The notes: generated by a model from the sequence alone, not told the origin. A DNA stretch of 64,000 nucleotides from Spirosoma lacussanchae (GCF_005870035.1 NZ_SWJG01000012.1:1-64000), one strand, 5' to 3'. Counted from the stretch's first letter, positions 17,030 to 25,674 are shown. Translations and numbers: made by a program.

Positions 17030-17084
17030 TCTGGATGGTTTTTTAGCCAAGTCCGATGTTCACCAGCCCGTTTCAGGTTCGTAA
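16080..17084 (+). CDS. Coiled-coil protein encoded in a second frame over the CoiA-like gene
   Basis: Starting at ATG 16080 (MKKEQPDTYQFPVEIQKRF) gives 334 residues of almost continuous coiled coil (ERRKLETLYAQLNAAW, NSLQQKQQELTSELEKQSEQ), ending in a short globular piece (LLNQGLIRVGLSLDGFL). Codon use looks native: in a sample at 16440-16562 about two thirds of third positions are G or C, against about 40% for the overlapping frame. Of 32 codons ending in T before 17029, only the last (CTT-AGT) is followed by a codon beginning AA, AG or GA, and that pair forms the stop of the other frame. Avoiding stops this way is strong evidence that both frames are, or recently were, maintained. Function unknown. 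Confidence 0.65.
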   Translation: MKKEQPDTYQFPVEIQKRFYRLINSKDDFLRNLSTAERRKLETLYAQLNAAWKANNTDQLSSTLTRKYHELRTSQHELNNNCSAFRHHTRSGLKKQFVAAYSHLQKRQEECHRRSVQLKQDVKTWKDDIIRRDTNWSVQKQNIDRTTRTKLSELQRISSNLEQETARYQNAKNSLQQKQQELTSELEKQSEQQQIFNDEQKRCQMNSDKLRAEWSKRIASKKRLSEQILDDKRRQMKKLTDEYERSLENDTKAIEEQWLKQLREQMANELSDCHPELLSWLKQGDLSSIHRRSTLLSKESEQLTKLLNQGLIRVGLSLDGFLAKSDVHQPVSGS

Positions 17085-17272
17085 GCTGTACTCATCTTTA
17101 TACTTCAGAGTCTTACCCCGAACGTCAAACCAGAGGTTTATAGGGTACGTTATTTCCCGACCTTGAAAAGCCCCTGTGCGGGCAGGTAACTACTGAACTG
17201 ATTGATTTTTGTTGATTTCAAGCAGCATACCAGTGCGACGTTGAATACTCGCCAGTACCATCAACCCGATTA

Positions 17273-17301
17273 CCCTACTCTATTAACAATAGGGAGTTTT
17301 T
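17273..17301 (+). terminator. Terminator after the overlapping genes
   Basis: CTCTATT-AAC-AATAGGGAG forms a 7-bp stem (one T-G pair) followed by seven T. It ends the plus-strand accessory genes and faces the convergent CBASS operon. The rest of the 217-base gap (17085-17272) shows no gene. Confidence 0.5.
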
Positions 17302-18225
17302 TTACATCACATTACCTGTATCCTGGCTTGTGAGTTGCTGTTGAGCTTCTGCTATCATAATCTCGGCTGAACGGTTCATCAGGTCTTCGTCCTTGTCCCG
17401 AAGCCGATTGTAGAAAAAATCAAGTATAACGGGGCTTTTACTGCGATGTTCAAAAATTTCATCCTGTAGCCGACGTGCGTTTTCAAACGCGTAGATTTCA
17501 TCACGATTGAATGCAGAACTCCACACGCACTTTGCGTAATTTGCTAATTCATTAAGCCGTTGAGCTGCTTCCCGTTGTTCGGTATACTGTTTCATACAAA
17601 ACTGAAAAAAAGGGGACAGTATACTCGCCACCAGCACAATATTTATAACACTCAAATTAGCTATTACTCCAATCACAATAATCAGTACCGTAACGACGAT
17701 GCCAGCCGTTCGCATATAGCTTGAATACCGCTCACGTAGCCGCGAATCCCACCAACAATTGCTCCGCTGGCAAATTAGCCGACCAATGCCCAAGGGTAAT
17801 GAGCCAATTGAAACCGGATACCAGTCTTTTATTTTCTCAATGTTGGTCGGTATCTTCCGGTGAGCGTCGTAATATGTCAACACCTCTTCGACAGTAATAT
17901 CATCTACCGTTTTTAAAGGCGAAGCTGGAAGCTCAAACACATCGCAATCGAATAACTCCTGAATTTTGGCGGCTTTTGCGCGTTTCTTTTTAATAGCTGG
18001 CTCCAGCACAACAAGGTCAAAAAACAGAACCAATAACCCGAACGCAGCCGCGAAAGGGGCCGTAGCAGTCCATATAATAGCTGCTACTGAAAGGATTATG
18101 GGAGCTATCACGCTCAGGGTGATTTGCCAACCGTGATACACCTTCGCGGCTGAATACAATTCACGTTGAGCCGCGAGCCGCTCCAACTGCTTTTGTTCGT
18201 TTTGTCGAATTGGTATATGGTTCAT
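17302..18225 (-). CDS. S-4TM membrane effector of a CBASS pair
   Basis: I take the ATG at 18225, which overlaps the upstream TGA (ATGA), giving 307 residues. There are two pairs of hydrophobic segments (WQITLSVIAPIILSVAAIIW, FGLLVLFFDLVVL; then GIVVTVLIIVIGVIANL, INIVLVASIL). Family hallmarks are LFDCDVFELP, DWYP and CQRSNCWWDSRLRERY. S-4TM (SMODS-associating 4TM) proteins are predicted to damage the inner membrane when the nucleotide signal binds. It is last in a four-gene minus-strand operon after the CD-NTase. Confidence 0.88.
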   Translation of the reverse strand: MNHIPIRQNEQKQLERLAAQRELYSAAKVYHGWQITLSVIAPIILSVAAIIWTATAPFAAAFGLLVLFFDLVVLEPAIKKKRAKAAKIQELFDCDVFELPASPLKTVDDITVEEVLTYYDAHRKIPTNIEKIKDWYPVSIGSLPLGIGRLICQRSNCWWDSRLRERYSSYMRTAGIVVTVLIIVIGVIANLSVINIVLVASILSPFFQFCMKQYTEQREAAQRLNELANYAKCVWSSAFNRDEIYAFENARRLQDEIFEHRSKSPVILDFFYNRLRDKDEDLMNRSAEIMIAEAQQQLTSQDTGNVM

Positions 18226-19091
18226 CGGCATGGAAAATTTCCGTCGAATAGTAAATCCCAATAGTAGAAAGCGTTGTCAACATTCCCTTTGGTCTCGTAC
18301 TCGCGGGCTTTGTTTGACCGGCCAACAGCCGTGCTTAGCTTTGAGTAAGCGTCTCCCCATTTTGCAAACGTGTCGCAAGGTTCGATAACACCCGAAATAC
18401 CCATTGGATCGGTAATGTCCGGGAGGCCCTCTTTCAGCAGTTTTGTCAGAACGCTATCGACATCCATCGCATAAATAATTGATGATTCATTCTGCGCGAA
18501 TCGCGTTACGTATAATTCGAGGTAAAATGATCGGATAGGCACTGATTTGTAATACTTCCAGGCCTTGATGAGCCGAATCAGTGGTTTAACTCGATAGTTG
18601 AGTCTCACATCCTGCTCCCGAACATATTTATTGTGTGCGTCTGGACTGGATACCATCCAACCGCCCGCTCCGTTGGCGATGTGATAGGAGCGGAAATTGT
18701 TGATTAGCCCGTTAAAACAGCAGGGTGTCACTTCCATATCCTCTGAGCGGTACGTTCCGAACGGAATACACACAGCCGGGCTGTTAACAGCGATTCCGGT
18801 TGTGGCCCAGAACGTATCCTGAAGCTTTTCCTTAATTACGCGTAATGAGGTGGCCGAGTTGTCATACAACCGACGGGAAGGGATTACAGCAAAGTAGTCG
18901 GTATCACTTCTGTGGCGTACACCTGTACCGTTTCCGAATGAACCGGTCTCGAAAAAATTAGTACACTCGAACTTGTTAATCAGGCAACGTTCTACAGATG
19001 ATCTGTGGGACGTGGCTTTGGCATGTTCTCCTGCCAACGGGCATAGTCGTGTTAAGAAGGTGTCAAAACCCTCTGCTACCGTCTTGGGCAT
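18222..19091 (-). CDS. CD-NTase (SMODS nucleotidyltransferase) of CBASS
   Basis: The 289-residue protein has the nucleotidyltransferase core: G50-S51 in TGSFGNGTGVRHRSDTDYF, the acidic pair D63 and D65, and a likely third acid in the SEDMEV segment (D118/E120). A helical C-terminal domain (KPLIRLIKAWKYY, AFYYWDLLF) follows. Such enzymes make cyclic oligonucleotides on phage infection that switch on the partner effector, here the coupled S-4TM protein. No Cap2/Cap3 or HORMA/TRIP13 genes are adjacent, so this is a minimal (type I-like) CBASS. It follows the subtilase gene by 38 bases. Confidence 0.9.
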   Translation of the reverse strand: MPKTVAEGFDTFLTRLCPLAGEHAKATSHRSSVERCLINKFECTNFFETGSFGNGTGVRHRSDTDYFAVIPSRRLYDNSATSLRVIKEKLQDTFWATTGIAVNSPAVCIPFGTYRSEDMEVTPCCFNGLINNFRSYHIANGAGGWMVSSPDAHNKYVREQDVRLNYRVKPLIRLIKAWKYYKSVPIRSFYLELYVTRFAQNESSIIYAMDVDSVLTKLLKEGLPDITDPMGISGVIEPCDTFAKWGDAYSKLSTAVGRSNKAREYETKGNVDNAFYYWDLLFDGNFPCR

Positions 19092-19129
19092 GGTATGGCT
19101 CTAAAAGTTATACAACTACAATGCACTCA

Positions 19130-21505
19130 CTACTTTCCATCTCGCAGACCATTCGTGCGATTGCTAACGTTGATGGTCACTTCGTTGCGTAGTTGAATAT
19201 TGGTATGCTGAAAATTATTGATGGTCAGATTGCGAGTAACCGCGCTATACACGTCATGCCGCTTCATCGGGTCTCGAATCGTGATGATTAAGCAAAAATC
19301 CTGCGACAGAACTTCCCCAGTTTGTAATGAAGTGCTTTCTGCTGCATGAGAAAACAGCCCTTTCAACTCCAAATACCACTTCTTGGGAGCAGTCAGGCTA
19401 CGTACTCGGTTAGCCTCTGTCATTTCCTGTAGGTTGACGGCGTACTTCTTCACCGGATGAAATTTGCCCAAATCGTCGCGAAGCTGCCGTTCCGGTGTAA
19501 ACGGGTGATCAATGTAACGCTGGAACCGGGCTGCGTACATATTTGGTAAAAGCACGTTGTTCGGATTCAGCCGACCAAGCGGGTTAAATATTGTTCTTTT
19601 CGTCGTGTCCCGGCGCTTTACCTGCTCATACGTTCCGAACGACACCGCAATATCTGACTGGCAATACTCGGCCCCCTGATTACTTTCCAGCCTGGGATCA
19701 GTAACCAGTGTTACTGTTATTTCGCCGTAGTATTGCCCAACCTCGTTTACCAGTAAGTCAGGAAATGGGAAGTCGAGTATCTCAATGTACCCTCCACGCA
19801 AAATGTTGTCCTGTAGGATGAGTGTGCTCTCGTAAGGCGTATTGTAAATAATATCGCCAACTGAGCTTGGTAGTCCGAACCCCATTTCTTTCAGCCGCTC
19901 TGCTGGAGAAAGATTCAACTCAGGATGGTACTTGGCTGAGTGAATCGCCAACGCTTTCAGAAGTAGCGGGTCGAACTCGCCATCGACCCGGTGGTGTAAG
20001 CCCGCCAGCAAGGCAGACACGCGTGGGGTCGAAAAACTGGTACCGACGTGCTTAACCACACCACCTGCGACCGAAAAGGAGTTAACCCCTGTTAACGTCA
20101 GCTCTCCAGTCTTCTTTACCCCGGCGTTACCGCCGTAATGGGCTAATTCCGGCTTAATCAATTTATTTGGGCCAAAGCCAATCCTGGAGAAGGGCGACGG
20201 ATACCCTTCCGACACTAAATCGCCTTCCTGCTGGGCATGGGCAATACTCCCAACTACGAGGGATAGCACCGAGTCGGCTGAAATAGGAATTCTACGCTTG
20301 GGTAATGACGACTTAAAATTGTCGCAGTTACCAGCCGACTTACAAATGACGATACCATACTGTTTCTGGAGATCATCTAACGCTTTTCCGAAGTCGGAGA
20401 AATCACGGCTACCACATTCCGTCATTCCGCCCCCCGATAGATTCCACAGCTTTACATCCGGATAGGCACGAATGGCGTTCTGAATGTTTTCCAGTAGCTC
20501 GTCCTCGTCTATACGAACACCGCGTTTAGGAAATACAGTAGCATCCAATAGTTTGAACTCCCCGCCACCTACCCAGTCCTGCCCTTCTAATTCATCACCA
20601 TACAGCAAAACCCCAGCAACAAAGGTGCCGTGTGATCGATCAACCTCGCTTTCATCATAGGCCGTGTACCGGCGTTCATCCAACCAAGGCTTCAGGTGAG
20701 GTATCAGAGCAATACCCGAATCGAGAACTCCTACCGTCAGATATTCTTTTCCGCTGACGGGATTCTTCACCGGCAATGATGCAGTAGGGGTAAGCTCATC
20801 CAGCGTTACCTGATAAGAAGGCATTGGGTCGATTGAGTACAGAGCCTCAAACTCCTGAATTAGTTCCAGTGCGTCAGGACGAACCTGTTCAACCTTGTAA
20901 ACTGTCAGGCCAAACGCATAAGTCGTCTTCTTAAACGAAGTATCATTTGCCCGTAACGTTTCCTCAAATGACTGCTCGATACGTTCGTTGACACGCCGGT
21001 TCGGGAAATTTATAAGCTTAACTTTCAAGGGCGTGGCCTTATCATCTGGCAAATCAATTCGAGGCTGAAAGGGTTTAATAACATCAATGGCAGATAACGC
21101 TACAGGGAATGATATGGGACGCTGTAAATTTTGATCAATGAATTTGACCTGTTCGGTAGAGTCCACCTTAACCAGCAAATCGAGATCATCAGAAAGGCCA
21201 ATCAGGTTGTACTCCTCTTTTCGATTGAACAATTTGGCCACCTCTCTCCGATGCGACTTCGCAACGGCTTCTTCACGTACCGTTACTTCAAGAACTGCTG
21301 GTATGAATTGTCGATCTGGTTGGCGGTCAATCAAAAGCAAGGCGGTCGTATTCATTACATCCCTGAACACTTCTGATTTGGCTTCCAGAAGAGCAGGTGG
21401 GAGCACCCATGAGGGCAGGTCATTACCGCCCCCTCCCTCTGTGCGTCGTTCGTCTTGCGTACCACGTTTGCTGAACAGCTTGATGGGCAGATTCTTAGGT
21501 TCCAT
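19130..21505 (-). CDS. ietS: Subtilisin-like serine protease (IetS-like)
   Basis: The 791-residue S8 protease has the catalytic triad D262 (GVLDSGIALIPH), H292 (DRSHGTFVAG) and S490 (GTSFSTPRVSALLAGL), with the oxyanion Asn in SAGN (N393). There is no signal peptide, so it acts in the cytoplasm. About 250 N-terminal residues and 290 C-terminal residues extend beyond the core. The gene sits 3 bases after an AAA ATPase, the arrangement of IetAS, an ATPase-protease pair reported as anti-phage and earlier tied to plasmid segregation/incompatibility. The symbol rests on domain content and order, not on a sequence comparison. Confidence 0.85.
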   Translation of the reverse strand: MEPKNLPIKLFSKRGTQDERRTEGGGGNDLPSWVLPPALLEAKSEVFRDVMNTTALLLIDRQPDRQFIPAVLEVTVREEAVAKSHRREVAKLFNRKEEYNLIGLSDDLDLLVKVDSTEQVKFIDQNLQRPISFPVALSAIDVIKPFQPRIDLPDDKATPLKVKLINFPNRRVNERIEQSFEETLRANDTSFKKTTYAFGLTVYKVEQVRPDALELIQEFEALYSIDPMPSYQVTLDELTPTASLPVKNPVSGKEYLTVGVLDSGIALIPHLKPWLDERRYTAYDESEVDRSHGTFVAGVLLYGDELEGQDWVGGGEFKLLDATVFPKRGVRIDEDELLENIQNAIRAYPDVKLWNLSGGGMTECGSRDFSDFGKALDDLQKQYGIVICKSAGNCDNFKSSLPKRRIPISADSVLSLVVGSIAHAQQEGDLVSEGYPSPFSRIGFGPNKLIKPELAHYGGNAGVKKTGELTLTGVNSFSVAGGVVKHVGTSFSTPRVSALLAGLHHRVDGEFDPLLLKALAIHSAKYHPELNLSPAERLKEMGFGLPSSVGDIIYNTPYESTLILQDNILRGGYIEILDFPFPDLLVNEVGQYYGEITVTLVTDPRLESNQGAEYCQSDIAVSFGTYEQVKRRDTTKRTIFNPLGRLNPNNVLLPNMYAARFQRYIDHPFTPERQLRDDLGKFHPVKKYAVNLQEMTEANRVRSLTAPKKWYLELKGLFSHAAESTSLQTGEVLSQDFCLIITIRDPMKRHDVYSAVTRNLTINNFQHTNIQLRNEVTINVSNRTNGLRDGK

Positions 21506-21508
21506 CGG

Positions 21509-22606
21509 TTAGGATTTTTGGTTAAAAAAGTTTCTGACTTGCCGGAGTGACGTGTCCAGTATCTCGGCAATGGCCGCCTGCGAAACGCCATTTTCATTCA
21601 GGAAGCCCATCAAAGCTTCCTGAGAAGTTGAATTATGGTGTCGATAGTAGTAGTATTGGAGTAGAAGTTCTTCATGGTCAAGCACCGACTTCTTACGTAG
21701 CACATTCTGGGCAATTGCATTTTGGCAAATCGCCTTAATATCGGCAGGACTGCTACCATTCAGTAGCCTGGCTAATGCTTCCCCTCTCTTGCCTTGTAGC
21801 TCAAAATTTAGCTGAGCCGTTTTCAGAAATAGTTTCAGTAGCTCCAGAACTTCGGCTTCACCAGGAAGAGCTATCTCCACAATACTATTGAACCGTCGCC
21901 AAATAGCCTTGTCTAACAGTTCATGATGGTTTGTGGCCGCGATTAGAATGTTCGATTCCAAATACTCATCGATATTCTGCAACAGGCTATTTACTACTCG
22001 CTTCAGTTCACCCAACTCATGCTGGTCGTCCCGCGCTTTAGCGATAGCGTCAAACTCGTCTAAGAAAAGGACACAAGGTTGTCGGCTGGCAAACTCAAAA
22101 ATTTTACGAATATTCTTGGCCGTATTGCCCAACAAAGAGGATACCAGCGAGTCCAATCGTGCTACCACCAACGGAAGTTGCATATGGTGGGCTATATAGT
22201 GGGCTAAGGTAGTCTTACCACAGCCTGGGGGGCCGTACAACAATAGCGAAGCTTGAGGGTCGATACCTGCGGCCTGAAGTTCACTCCGGTGTTGAATCCT
22301 TCCAATAAAGCCGTCGAGTTTCTGGCGCAGATTCTCCGACAGTATCACTGGAATTTGCTGGTCGGGTTGAGGAATAACCAAGTCCGCAATGTTCATTCGT
22401 GTCTCCTGGTCCACCGGTGCCGTGAATAGTTGATCCATGAAGACCGGCTGGGCTTGCTTACTCTGTAATGCACGAACAATCCGTTCAGCGCCTTTCCTGT
22501 CGCCGGACTTGCTAAGATTTTCAGCCAACAGCCGCGCATAGTTTAGCACCTTGTGCGGGTCTTTGCTTAAACCTCCTTCAATAATCTTTATGATCTCTGT
22601 AATCAT
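21509..22606 (-). CDS. ietA: AAA ATPase partner of the subtilase (IetA-like)
   Basis: I use ATG 22606 (365 residues). The longer TTG start at 22627 falls inside the predicted -7 box. After a helical N-terminal region come Walker A GPPGCGKT (125-132), Walker B LFLDEFD (180-186), a sensor Asn in ATNHHELLDKAIWRRF with following arginines, and a C-terminal helix-turn-helix-like end (GVSQAAIAEILDTSLRQVRNFF). It probably recognises a trigger and controls the protease encoded 3 bases downstream. It is first in the operon ATPase, protease, CD-NTase, S-4TM. Confidence 0.85.
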   Translation of the reverse strand: MITEIIKIIEGGLSKDPHKVLNYARLLAENLSKSGDRKGAERIVRALQSKQAQPVFMDQLFTAPVDQETRMNIADLVIPQPDQQIPVILSENLRQKLDGFIGRIQHRSELQAAGIDPQASLLLYGPPGCGKTTLAHYIAHHMQLPLVVARLDSLVSSLLGNTAKNIRKIFEFASRQPCVLFLDEFDAIAKARDDQHELGELKRVVNSLLQNIDEYLESNILIAATNHHELLDKAIWRRFNSIVEIALPGEAEVLELLKLFLKTAQLNFELQGKRGEALARLLNGSSPADIKAICQNAIAQNVLRKKSVLDHEELLLQYYYYRHHNSTSQEALMGFLNENGVSQAAIAEILDTSLRQVRNFFNQKS

Positions 22607-22624
22607 GCTTGTTAATTTCGTTTT

Positions 22625-22668
22625 CAAAATTACAGTATTCGTACTTAAAATTAATTTATTCGTACTTA
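22625..22668 (-). promoter_or_regulatory. Promoter and direct repeats ahead of the ATPase gene
   Basis: On the minus strand TAATTTTG (22632-22625) matches the TAnnTTTG -7 box. Upstream, ATTCGTACTTA (plus-strand reading) occurs at 22637-22647 and 22658-22668, exactly 21 bases apart, so a regulator could bind both on one DNA face. This would control the whole four-gene defence operon. Confidence 0.5.
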
Positions 22669-22780
22669 TTTTTTATAAAAACGTTTTCAGGACTTTCAAA
22701 GACAGCTACGGCTTACTGAATTGATCAGGGGCTTATTGTACGCACTACTCTCTTATTAAGTGCTAGTATATGAATCTCAT

Positions 22781-23599
22781 ATGCTTCCAAATTTTGGCAA
22801 AAACTACCTATATTTGCCAAAATTTGGAAAGAAGCTATTGTCGCAAGAAACTATTCATACGGCCCTACGTAAGCAGTTTGGTAAGCAGGAGGTCATTCCC
22901 AAACTCGCGCTGATCGACTTTCTCAGGAAACACGCTGGCGAAGCCAAAACCTCTACGCTCGCCTGGCGGCTGCATGAGTTAACGCAGGAAGGGGTTTTAG
23001 TTCGAACCGGGTATGGTCAGTATCGACTGAATGATCGCCCGACTTACCAGCCTGACCTTTCGCCGACGCTTCGCAAAATCAGCGACCGCGTTAGAGCAGC
23101 ACTGCCCTTTACGACTTGCTGTGTTTGGGATACACGGGTATTGGCCGATTTCATGATTCAACAGCCAATCAGCTTTCTGCAACTGGTCGAGGTCGAACGG
23201 GAAGCCGTTTCGTCGGTGTACCAACGCTTGCAGGAACAGCCCGTGCGCATTGACCGAAAAAGTCCGGCCCTGTATCGCTACGACGATTGGTTGCTCCTTA
23301 GTCAGCGCGGCTTACCGGCTGCCACACCGGTTATTGTTAAACCGCTGCTTACAGAGGCACCGGTGCAGCAGCAGGACGGGTATGTGGTAGCTTCTTTGGA
23401 AAAGATTCTGGTGGACCTGCTGGCCGATGACGACCTGTTCTTTGCCTATCAGGAAGAACTGCCTTACATCTTCCAAGCGGCCTTTGCCAAATTCACCATT
23501 AATCGCGATAAGCTCAGGCGCTACGCCCGGCGACGGAACCGAACCGAGCCGGTTGAACAGCTATTGCGTCAGATACCATCCTACCATACACAACCATGA
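22781..23599 (+). CDS. abiEi: AbiEi-like antitoxin of a type IV toxin-antitoxin pair
   Basis: The protein is about 272 residues from ATG 22781, with other in-frame starts at 22760 (GTG) and 22838 (TTG). The N-terminal winged-helix (LALIDFLRKHAGEAKTSTLAWRLHELTQEGVLVRTGYGQYRL) fits AbiEi-type transcriptional repressor-antitoxins. The C-terminal part (YVVASLEKILVDLLADDDLFFAYQEELPYIF) is also typical. Its 3' end overlaps the toxin gene ATG by 4 bases. A 17-bp palindrome with a TATATTTG promoter box lies across the first codons, which suggests the true start is the TTG at 22838 or that translation begins within the operator. Confidence 0.75.
   Translation: MLPNFGKNYLYLPKFGKKLLSQETIHTALRKQFGKQEVIPKLALIDFLRKHAGEAKTSTLAWRLHELTQEGVLVRTGYGQYRLNDRPTYQPDLSPTLRKISDRVRAALPFTTCCVWDTRVLADFMIQQPISFLQLVEVEREAVSSVYQRLQEQPVRIDRKSPALYRYDDWLLLSQRGLPAATPVIVKPLLTEAPVQQQDGYVVASLEKILVDLLADDDLFFAYQEELPYIFQAAFAKFTINRDKLRRYARRRNRTEPVEQLLRQIPSYHTQP
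22785..22829 (+). promoter_or_regulatory. 17-bp palindromic operator with embedded promoter box
   Basis: TTCCAAATTTTGGCAAA (22785-22801) and its exact complement (22813-22829) flank 11 bases. TATATTTG (22809-22816), a perfect TAnnTTTG -7 box, overlaps the spacer and right arm. This is the expected site for autorepression by the AbiEi-like protein. Confidence 0.65.
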
Positions 23600-24639
23600 T
23601 TCTCCCTGAAACTTTTACCCGCGACTGGCTGGTGGCCGTTGGCAAGCGTTTTCCTAAGCCGGTCAATCTGAAACTACTGGAAAAGGTAGTTTGGGCGTTG
23701 AGGTTGCTGGAGCAGCTACAAATATATGACCTGTCCTTTGTTTTCAAAGGGGGTACGTCGCTCGTTCTGCATTACGAACAACCCCGCCGATTCTCGATTG
23801 ATGTGGACATCATCATGCCCCAACGTCCGGTAAACCTCACCGAGTGTTTCGACGCGATTGTAGAAGCGGGGGCTTTTGTACGTTGGGAAGATGACTCTCT
23901 ACGGGCATCTCATGCGGGGGTGCCAGTCGGCCACTTCAAGTTCTTTTACACGAGCGCGGTTGACCCGCAACACCCACTCGAACCCATTCTTCTGGATATT
24001 CTCTTTGCCGAGGTCAAGTATCCTCACGTCATTCAAAAAGCCATTCGGCATCCCTGGATTCGCACGGAGGAACCTTTAGTCTCCGTCAGGCTACCTGATA
24101 CCGATAGCTTACTGGGCGATAAACTAACGGCGTTTGCTCCTAATACCACCGGTATATTATACACCAAACAACGCCCGGCTGAAATTATCAAACAACTCTT
24201 CGATGTGGCTCAGTTGTTCGACGCGGTGGCCGACCTGAGCGTTGTCGGGCAGGCGTTCCTGCACATGGCTCAGGAGGAAATTGCGTATCGCCGTTTACCT
24301 ATCACCCCCGCCGACGTACTGACCGACGTGGTGAATACGGCGTTGCTGATCACGCGACGGGATGATAAAGACCCATACTTTACGCAGCTACAGGAAGGGA
24401 TTCGGCGACTGGCCTCTTTTGCCATTGGTCCGTTCACCATCGAAGGGGCCATTTTGGCCAGTGCTAAAGCTGCTTATCTAAGCCGACTACTGACCGAAAG
24501 TGCCACAACCTTTCGTCGCTATGCACAACCTGCCGAAATCGCGGACTGGCAGCTAAACGACCCCACGGTAAACCGACTCAACAAGTTGAAGAAGTCGCAA
24601 CCCGAAGCGTTCTTTTACTGGTATCTGGCCATTCATTAA
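23596..24639 (+). CDS. abiEii: AbiEii-like nucleotidyltransferase toxin
   Basis: The 347-residue protein has the AbiEii/AbiGii nucleotidyltransferase motif FKGGTSLVLHY (K51-GGTS 52-55) followed by RFSIDVDIIM (D69, D71). A downstream LPDTDSLLGDKLTAFAP segment carries the second conserved block of the family. These toxins transfer nucleotides to targets such as tRNA and arrest growth; the paired AbiEi protein counteracts them by repression. The start overlaps the antitoxin stop, so the two are coupled. On a plasmid the pair would stabilise inheritance as well as block phage. Confidence 0.88.
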   Translation: MILPETFTRDWLVAVGKRFPKPVNLKLLEKVVWALRLLEQLQIYDLSFVFKGGTSLVLHYEQPRRFSIDVDIIMPQRPVNLTECFDAIVEAGAFVRWEDDSLRASHAGVPVGHFKFFYTSAVDPQHPLEPILLDILFAEVKYPHVIQKAIRHPWIRTEEPLVSVRLPDTDSLLGDKLTAFAPNTTGILYTKQRPAEIIKQLFDVAQLFDAVADLSVVGQAFLHMAQEEIAYRRLPITPADVLTDVVNTALLITRRDDKDPYFTQLQEGIRRLASFAIGPFTIEGAILASAKAAYLSRLLTESATTFRRYAQPAEIADWQLNDPTVNRLNKLKKSQPEAFFYWYLAIH

Positions 24640-24914
24640 GCCCGCCCCTTCATATACGCTTCCAAAGCCTCGCGCACGATGTCTCGAATCTCGATGTCGT
24701 CCTCGACTGAAATCCGGCGGATAGCTTTGTGGAGGGCTTTCGGGACTTTGACGTTCAATTGCACGAGGTCATCGACCGTGGCAGCATTGGCTTTGGCCGT
24801 CGGCTTAGGTTCGGGTTGTGCTACCGGGTTGACTTCCTGAATAGGAGCTTTGGGAGGTTCGTTCTTTAGTTTTTCGGCCAGCCGGGCCTGACGTTCTTTA
24901 AGGGACTCTGCCAT
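24636..24914 (-). CDS. Ribbon-helix-helix partition partner of ParA
   Basis: The 92-residue protein has a charged, Pro-rich N-terminal half and a C-terminal ribbon-helix-helix (VQLNVKVPKALHKAIRRISV followed by IRDIVREALEAYM). It follows ParA by 12 bases on the same strand, the layout of small plasmid partition operons in which an RHH protein binds the centromere and the operator. Its 3' end overlaps the convergent AbiEii gene by 4 bases. Confidence 0.8.
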   Translation of the reverse strand: MAESLKERQARLAEKLKNEPPKAPIQEVNPVAQPEPKPTAKANAATVDDLVQLNVKVPKALHKAIRRISVEDDIEIRDIVREALEAYMKGRA

Positions 24915-24926
24915 CGTGTCGCGGGG

Positions 24927-25523
24927 TTAGAGTTGTTCAATGATTTCATCGGCCAGGTCGGCCATTTCTTCCTGTGCTTTCTGGTCTTCCAACTGCACAA
25001 TGCCGCCCGCAATCACGGAGCGAATGTAGCTAACCCGTTCATGAACGCGGGTTTTTAACGTCGGAATCGGATAAGCATCCAGAATATCCTGAATCTCGCG
25101 GTTCATGGAGGTACGGGGCTTGACCATGTTCAGCACGATGCCGGCGCGTAAGTTGGGGTAAGCCTGCTGTGTTTCCTGGAGCAGGGCCATCGTTGCTTTC
25201 AGGGCCATCGCATCGAGATAGCTGACTTTGGTAGGCACCAACACAAAGTCCGACACGGAAAACAACTCCGACAGTTTGCTCGTCAGGTACGGGGGCGTGT
25301 CGATCAGAAGCACGTCCAGCTCGGGATAGGTACCTTCCTGAAGGGCTTCGTAGCTGACCAGCGTAATGCCATCGAGCAGTGAATCCAGCCCCTGAACACT
25401 CCCCTGCAAATCGGTATCGACAATTCCCACCCGCTTGATGTCTTTGAGGTAGAAAGCCAGGTTGAGCGCGAGCGTTGTTTTGCCAACCCCGCCTTTCTGG
25501 TGCGCTACAGTAATAATTTTCAT
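24927..25523 (-). CDS. parA: ParA partition ATPase
   Basis: From ATG 25523 (198 residues; MKIITVAHQKGGVGKTT) the deviant Walker A KGGVGKTT starts at K10. An earlier start at 25553 adds ten residues without support. DTDLQGS and LLIDTPPYLTSKL supply the other nucleotide-binding motifs. It is a short type Ib-like ParA without an N-terminal DNA-binding domain and pairs with the RHH protein downstream. A palindrome about 80 bases upstream may be the centromere or operator. Confidence 0.9.
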   Translation of the reverse strand: MKIITVAHQKGGVGKTTLALNLAFYLKDIKRVGIVDTDLQGSVQGLDSLLDGITLVSYEALQEGTYPELDVLLIDTPPYLTSKLSELFSVSDFVLVPTKVSYLDAMALKATMALLQETQQAYPNLRAGIVLNMVKPRTSMNREIQDILDAYPIPTLKTRVHERVSYIRSVIAGGIVQLEDQKAQEEMADLADEIIEQL

Positions 25524-25600
25524 GTTGGGTTTGCTGGTCAGTTCCGCCCGCAAAAATGAGCAAAAAGCTGGAATAGACAGCTATTGAAATAGCTAAATAG

Positions 25601-25634
25601 CAATTGGATAGCCAAATAGTTGACTATCCAATTG
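25601..25634. promoter_or_regulatory. 11-bp inverted repeat upstream of parA, possible partition site
   Basis: CAATTGGATAG (25601-25611) and CTATCCAATTG (25624-25634) are exact complements around a 12-base spacer, inside a stretch rich in ATAGC/AATAG words (25573-25634). No T-run follows on either strand, so an operator/centromere fits better than a terminator. Confidence 0.5.
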
Positions 25635-25674
25635 GAAACCACCATAACAAGAAGCTACAGCAGATGTTTGGCAG

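Noticed and set aside
25039-25563. 174-codon frame over parA
   Set aside because: Same-strand shadow of ParA without ParA motifs.
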